Assembly (NCBI GenBank): GCA_040902585.1
Contig: JBBDXA010000049.1
Coordinates: forward strand, 1-45,036
Length of the DNA stretch: 45,036 nucleotides
Source: JBBDXA01 sp040902585
GTDB taxonomy: Bacteria; Planctomycetota; Phycisphaerae; Phycisphaerales; Phycisphaeraceae
Reading direction: 5' to 3'
Shown: piece by piece, positions 41,296-45,036 of the stretch
Layout: every line of letters starts with the position of its first letter
How positions within the stretch are numbered: position 1 is the first letter of the stretch
Notes under the pieces: generated by a model
Seen by the model: only the letters and a program-made list of their open reading frames with translations
What the model was told of the DNA's origin: nothing
Databases searched by the model: none
Position numbers and translations under genes: made by a program

Positions 41296-41477
41296 GGGAG
41301 AACTGTAGCAACCACTTGGTCATTTCGCTCCGCGAGATGGGAAGTAGGGAGCGCGCAGCACGACGTGACATGGCTCTCTGATCCCTTGCTTGGGTTCCAT
41401 CTCGCGGCGCGAGATGACAACAGCAATCGAGGTAGAATGCCGCGCTCGCACACTCGAACAGTGAACCGGAGGCCGGC

Positions 41478-42227
41478 ATGGTATCGACGCGAATGGAAGA
41501 ACTGTCCCTGCCCGCGATCGAGATCAGCTTGCGCATTCCCGGACAGTGGAGCAGTTTCGAAGCGATGGCGGCGCGGCTGCCGATGGGATGCCGGCTGACT
41601 GAAACACACCTGCACCTGGACGACGGTATGCGCGTTCAGTGGAACGCCCTGAAAGCGGACGCTGAGTTTCCCTCCATCTTCGCGGGAAGCTGTGAGCGGC
41701 AACCTTCATCGGAAGATTGTGAGACCGTCGAGAATTACACGGTGAACTTCTGCATCTGGGGCCCGGGCGGTTCGTTGGAGAGCGCCCATGCCATGATGCG
41801 CGCGGCTGCGGCCATCCTTCGCGCAGGCGGCGCGGGCGTGTTCATCGACAACAGCGCCAAGGCCCACGGCTCCGACGACTGGCACGCACTGACAGGCGAT
41901 CCCGAAGGCGGGCCGTTCTGGGCGTTTGTTTCTTTCGTCGGCTCGAAGCGTGACATCTACACCACGGGCATGCACGTGTTGGGTTATCGCGACGCCATCA
42001 TCCCGCGCAGCGGTGACGACGAACTCGATCGCTTTCTACTGGGGAATTTTCTCGGCTACAGCTACCGCAGCGGCGCGGTGCTGGAGAACGGCCACGTCAT
42101 CGCGGGCGAAGGTGTGCCGTCGTTTCGGATCAAGGCAGAAGCGTGTCGGACGGTTCCTGAAGGGACGAGTGTGTTTAATCCGTACGGCATGTGGCGGCTG
42201 GAGCGGGTGCGGGCAGAGGAGTCGTGA
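41478..42227 (+). CDS. Protein of unknown function
   Basis: The protein has 249 residues. Visible: ISLRIPGQWSSFEAMAARLPMG near the N-terminus, a central ENYTVNFCIWGPGGSLESAHAMMRAAAAILRAGGAGVFIDNSAKAHG, and FVGSKRDIYTTGMHVLGYRDAIIP. The pattern of a mixed alpha/beta cytoplasmic protein reminds me faintly of DUF4261, but I cannot confirm it. No signal peptide or membrane segment. It stands alone on the plus strand and converges with the nucleotidyltransferase pair (stop 5 bases from that gene's stop). Confidence 0.65.
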   Translation: MVSTRMEELSLPAIEISLRIPGQWSSFEAMAARLPMGCRLTETHLHLDDGMRVQWNALKADAEFPSIFAGSCERQPSSEDCETVENYTVNFCIWGPGGSLESAHAMMRAAAAILRAGGAGVFIDNSAKAHGSDDWHALTGDPEGGPFWAFVSFVGSKRDIYTTGMHVLGYRDAIIPRSGDDELDRFLLGNFLGYSYRSGAVLENGHVIAGEGVPSFRIKAEACRTVPEGTSVFNPYGMWRLERVRAEES

Positions 42228-42232
42228 GAGAT

Positions 42233-42826
42233 TTACTTCTTCTGGCAACCAGCGATAAGTCTCGCAAGTCTGCGCTTCAGGTCGACGCTCTGCTGATAAC
42301 CGCGCTCGACTATCAACGCGACGAGCCGGCGCGCGTCGTTGAGTTCTTCGGACGTCGCCGTTTCAATCAGAATCTCCAGATCAATTCTGTCTTGCCTACG
42401 TCGCCTGGATACGCTGAGCGTTTTCATCGCAATGAGATGGGGAATCGGCGCGACAGGCACATTGAGGCCTGGGGCAACTCGCAACGGTGTTGCTGCTTCG
42501 ATTAACTCGGGCTCAACCCCGCTTGACGCGAAAATCAGATCGACGAAGTATTCCCGGTCGTAGGGGGCTTTCATGCGAACGATGCCGAGGCGGCCCGCTC
42601 GCGTTTGCTCGAACACCTGAGGCATCTGATAGCTCTCAGTGACGAGCGAGCGAATGACCGCCTCGGCTTCAGCGTCAGAAGCCACGGCGATCGCGAAGTC
42701 CAGATCATGCGTGAATCGCGGCTTGGTTCGCGCTGATACTGCCATGCCGCCGACGAGGGCCCAACGAATATCCAGGCGGTCCAGGTCCGCCGCGACGCGC
42801 TTCAATAACCGCGTCAGGTCATTCAC
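42233..42826 (-). CDS. Nucleotidyltransferase-fold protein (AbiEii-like), likely toxin or effector of a pair
   Basis: About 197 residues from GTG 42826 (VNDLTRLLKRVAADLD), which overlaps the upstream stop by 4 bases (GTGA). The fold signature is LVGGMAVSARTKPRFTHDLDFAIAV, where GG and D-x-D fit the nucleotidyltransferase catalytic core, then VDLIFASSGVEPELIEAA and HLIAMKTLSVSRRRRQDRIDLEIL, which resembles the AbiEii/DUF6036 group. Such proteins act as toxins in some type IV systems or have unrelated roles. The partner gene (42823-43032) fits a two-gene module. The assignment of which one is toxic is inference. Confidence 0.75.
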   Translation of the reverse strand: MNDLTRLLKRVAADLDRLDIRWALVGGMAVSARTKPRFTHDLDFAIAVASDAEAEAVIRSLVTESYQMPQVFEQTRAGRLGIVRMKAPYDREYFVDLIFASSGVEPELIEAATPLRVAPGLNVPVAPIPHLIAMKTLSVSRRRRQDRIDLEILIETATSEELNDARRLVALIVERGYQQSVDLKRRLARLIAGCQKK

Positions 42827-43032
42827 GTTCGCTCTCGGAAGAATTCGGCCGGCAGTGCGGGCTGTTCGCGCAGCCATTGCCTGAGGCGCCGCTTAACCTC
42901 TTCGGGGCGGTCTTCGCCGATCTCGCGCAGCAGGCGCTGGCGCATCAACTCGACGCCGAACTCATGCATATCCAATGCGGTCCTGAGGCGACGCGCGGCG
43001 GCCTCATCACTTTGTGTAGTAGAGGAATTCAT
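42823..43032 (-). CDS. Small protein paired with the nucleotidyltransferase gene
   Basis: The protein has 69 residues (MNSSTTQSDEAAARRLRTALDMHEFGVELMRQRLLREIGEDRPEEVKRRLRQWLREQP...). It is highly charged and mostly helical with a basic C-terminus. It overlaps the next gene by 4 bases, so they are co-translated. No named family, but small helical proteins of this type often precede nucleotidyltransferases in toxin-antitoxin modules. Confidence 0.72.
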   Translation of the reverse strand: MNSSTTQSDEAAARRLRTALDMHEFGVELMRQRLLREIGEDRPEEVKRRLRQWLREQPALPAEFFRERT

Positions 43033-43064
43033 CCTGGTGTTTCCCTTCGACGTGCAGACGTCAC

Positions 43065-44999
43065 TTAAATCACCGAATCATGCGTCGCAATATTCAGCGA
43101 CGGCGCGACGTTGATCCGCACCAGTTTCTCATCCTGCATCTTCTTTGCTTCGTCGGGGTCGACGTAATCGCTGTGGCAGGCGAGGGCGGCTGAAGCCGTC
43201 GCGCCGGGGGCCATCGCCTTCTTCGTCTTGCTCGCGAGCTTGTGAATCTCATCGGGGCTCAGGACGCCGCGCTTCTCGAGGATTTCCTGTTGCTCCGCCG
43301 TCAGCGCAGCCGTCTTCTTCGCCTTGTCCCATGCCATCGCGTCGTCCTTGCCGCTGGCCCATTCCTGAATCTCCTTGCTGATGCGAACGCTGCACCAGTC
43401 GTGGCCGCACATAGCGCAGAAGTCCGTATCGACATCCAGGTCTTCATCGTGATATGCGCGGGCGGTGTCCGGGTCGAAGGAAAGTTCGAAGTGCTTCTCC
43501 CAGTTGAGGGCAGCGCGGGCTTTGGTGAGTTCATCATCACGATCGCGCGTGCCGGGGATGCCCAGCGCCACATCAGCCGCGTGCGCGGCGATCTTGTACG
43601 CGATGCAGCCCTGTTTCACATCATCCTTCTTGGGCAGGCCCAGGTGTTCCTTCGGCGTGACGTAACACAACATGCTCGCGCCGTGATACGCGGCGTTGGT
43701 CGCGCCGATGCAGCTGGTGATGTGGTCGTAGCCGGGGAAAATGTCAGTCACCAGCGGGCCCAGCACGTAGAACGGAGCGCCGTGACAGAGGCGGCGTTCC
43801 AACTTCATGTTGTATTCGATCTGATCCAGCGGCACGTGGCCGGGGCCTTCGATCATGACCTGCACACCTTTGCGCCAGGCGCGTTCGGTGAGCTTGCCGA
43901 GCTCTTCGAGTTCCGCGAGTTGAATGGTGTCGGTCGCATCGGCGAGCCCGCCGGGCCGACAGCCATCGCCGATGCTGAACGTCACGTCATACTCGCGGAG
44001 GATGTCGCAGATTTTTTCCCATGCGGTGTTCATGGGATTTTCTTTGTTGTGCGTGAGCATCCACTTGGCGAGCATCGACCCGCCGCGCGAGACCAGGCCG
44101 ATGAGCCTGTTCTTCGCGTACTTCAGGTGTCGCTTGAGGACGCCGGCGTGGATGGTCATGTAATCGACGCCTTGCTCCGCCTGCTGCCGCACGCCTTCGA
44201 GAATGATCGTTTCGTCGAGGTCCTCGATCTTGCGGCCGATGATCATCGAATAGATCGGCACCGTCCCGATGGGCACGTGGCTGTTCTTAATGATCGCCTC
44301 GCGGCATTGCTCCAGGTCGCCGCCGGTGGAGAGATCCATCACCGTGTCGGCACCCCACTTCTCCGCCCAGCGCAGCTTTTCGACTTCTTCATCCGTACCG
44401 CTGGAGACAGGCGAAGCGCCCATGTTGGCGTTGATCTTCGTCTTGCTGGCCCGGCCGATGCACATCGGATCGAGCTTGTAAGAAAGGTGAACCTTGTTGG
44501 CGGGGATGACCATGCGGCCGGCGGCGACTTCATCGCGCACCTGCGTCGCGGTCAGGTGCGGCTCACGCGCGGCGACGCGCGCCATTTCATTCGTGACTTC
44601 GCCGAGGCGGGCGAACTCGAGCTGTGTCGAAGGCTCGAAATCGCGCGGCAGGATGACATGGCGCATGCCGCCATCACTCTCGATGAACGCCACTTCTTTC
44701 AGATGTGATGCGAGCTTTGAGTTAGGCGACATCGCGGCACCGACCCACGTGGTCCACTGCGGCGGAAGGAAATCCCACGCCGTCTTCTCGCTGGGCGCGG
44801 GCATGTTGGGCGTATCGGGCGAGCTGAAGGTGTACGCACCGGCATTGCCGGGAAGGATCTTCGGCGACTTCGCGAAGGAGCCGGGCGTGGTCGCGGTGGG
44901 GTGCGCGCCGGGGTTGGAGCCGACGGGCGGGAGTGTCCAGTTGAAGTCATCGTTGGTTGACACGGGCGCGGGGACCGGGGGGTCATTGGAGTGAATCAT
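43065..44999 (-). CDS. thiC: Phosphomethylpyrimidine synthase ThiC
   Basis: The protein has 644 residues. Radical SAM enzyme that converts aminoimidazole ribotide to HMP-phosphate for thiamine. The cluster-binding C-x2-C-x4-C motif is CAMCGHDWC near residue 540. Family segments: MCIGRASKTKINANMGASP, GADTVMDLSTGGDL, TIHAGVLKRHL, SRGGSMLAKWM, SIGDGCRPGGLADA and MIEGPGHVPLDQIEYN. About 85 residues follow the cluster (EWASGKDDAMAWDKAKKTAALTAEQQ...), longer than the usual C-terminus. ATG 44999 follows AGAGG at 7 bases. The window ends 37 bases upstream, so any riboswitch is outside or absent. Confidence 0.96.
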   Translation of the reverse strand: MIHSNDPPVPAPVSTNDDFNWTLPPVGSNPGAHPTATTPGSFAKSPKILPGNAGAYTFSSPDTPNMPAPSEKTAWDFLPPQWTTWVGAAMSPNSKLASHLKEVAFIESDGGMRHVILPRDFEPSTQLEFARLGEVTNEMARVAAREPHLTATQVRDEVAAGRMVIPANKVHLSYKLDPMCIGRASKTKINANMGASPVSSGTDEEVEKLRWAEKWGADTVMDLSTGGDLEQCREAIIKNSHVPIGTVPIYSMIIGRKIEDLDETIILEGVRQQAEQGVDYMTIHAGVLKRHLKYAKNRLIGLVSRGGSMLAKWMLTHNKENPMNTAWEKICDILREYDVTFSIGDGCRPGGLADATDTIQLAELEELGKLTERAWRKGVQVMIEGPGHVPLDQIEYNMKLERRLCHGAPFYVLGPLVTDIFPGYDHITSCIGATNAAYHGASMLCYVTPKEHLGLPKKDDVKQGCIAYKIAAHAADVALGIPGTRDRDDELTKARAALNWEKHFELSFDPDTARAYHDEDLDVDTDFCAMCGHDWCSVRISKEIQEWASGKDDAMAWDKAKKTAALTAEQQEILEKRGVLSPDEIHKLASKTKKAMAPGATASAALACHSDYVDPDEAKKMQDEKLVRINVAPSLNIATHDSVI

Positions 45000-45017
45000 G
45001 GTGAGCCTCTCAGAGTC

Positions 45018-45036
45018 GGGTGCCATGGGTAAGCGA
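45018..45036. repeat. Possible truncated GGGTGCCACGGGTC element at window end
   Basis: GGGTGCCATGGGT differs from the end of the elements at 13433 and 31755 by one base. The window ends 6 bases later, so this could be the first part of another copy just upstream of thiC, or chance. Confidence 0.35.

Noticed and set aside
43242..44708. 488-codon open frame antisense to thiC
   Set aside because: A GC-rich shadow; thiC on the other strand is unambiguous.
45000..45036. Possible thiamine pyrophosphate riboswitch upstream of thiC
   Set aside because: CTGAGA occurs just before the start, but only 37 bases remain in the window and the other conserved parts of the motif are missing.

Overview
This window is a GC-rich bacterial chromosome segment that very probably comes from a member of the Planctomycetota. 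The diagnostic genes are a PSCyt1/PSCyt2/PSD1 cytochrome protein (2657-6190) next to a DUF1501 protein (6788-8269), a PEP-CTERM protein (383-1678) and a pseudopilin-like protein with an N-terminal methylation motif (1816-2610). The phylum call is firm. A class-level call (for example Phycisphaerae-like) would be a guess. The sequence is a draft: it contains three runs of N (27591-27600, 35905-36004, 38127-38136), and all three fall inside repeats.

Layout. 1-8.3 kb: an inverted-repeat element, then the PEP-CTERM protein, the pseudopilin and the PSD1/Uma2/DUF1501 group. 8.3-17.9 kb: housekeeping genes ettA, a YraN-type nuclease, ruvB, lysA, a Nudix hydrolase and a cysteine desulfurase, then a large GH52-like glycosidase. 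17.9-20.2 kb: two toxin-antitoxin pairs (Phd/PIN and YoeB type) around an orphan CpaF-type ATPase. 20.2-25.2 kb: a secreted coiled-coil protein, an ArsC/Spx-like protein, a RidA protein, an aquaporin with an altered filter and a secreted unknown protein. 25.3-27.5 kb: an MntA-HepT pair whose HepT is interrupted by TGA, then gatB. 27.8-34.8 kb: a two-half M16 lipoprotein, a TIM-barrel protein, apgM and mlaD. 35.0-45.0 kb: mlaF, a zinc-ribbon membrane protein, mtnA, rhodanese, an epimerase, an amidohydrolase, a nucleotidyltransferase pair and thiC.

The most striking signal is not a gene. At least six families of short palindromic or inverted repeats, and several arrays of 7-8 base tandem units, are scattered between genes, and members of the same families also sit in frame inside conserved enzymes. 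A 29-base palindrome found in intergenic DNA is translated inside RuvB. A GCCGCAAGCGGC palindrome is translated twice inside the cysteine desulfurase. ACTCAGG heptamers are translated in MtnA just before the catalytic cysteine and in the PSD1 protein, and they form the apparent ribosome-binding site of ettA. This looks like repeat spread into protein surface loops, comparable in principle to the Rickettsia palindromic elements, with heptamers reminiscent of the STRR repeats of cyanobacteria.

A second unusual signal is that two neighbouring genes (23991-25148 and hepT at 25623) each have an in-frame TGA followed by a clearly coding-like continuation. In hepT the TGA replaces the Trp of the family's usual PW(R) motif. 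Simple nonsense mutation is the default explanation; readthrough or sequencing error are alternatives.
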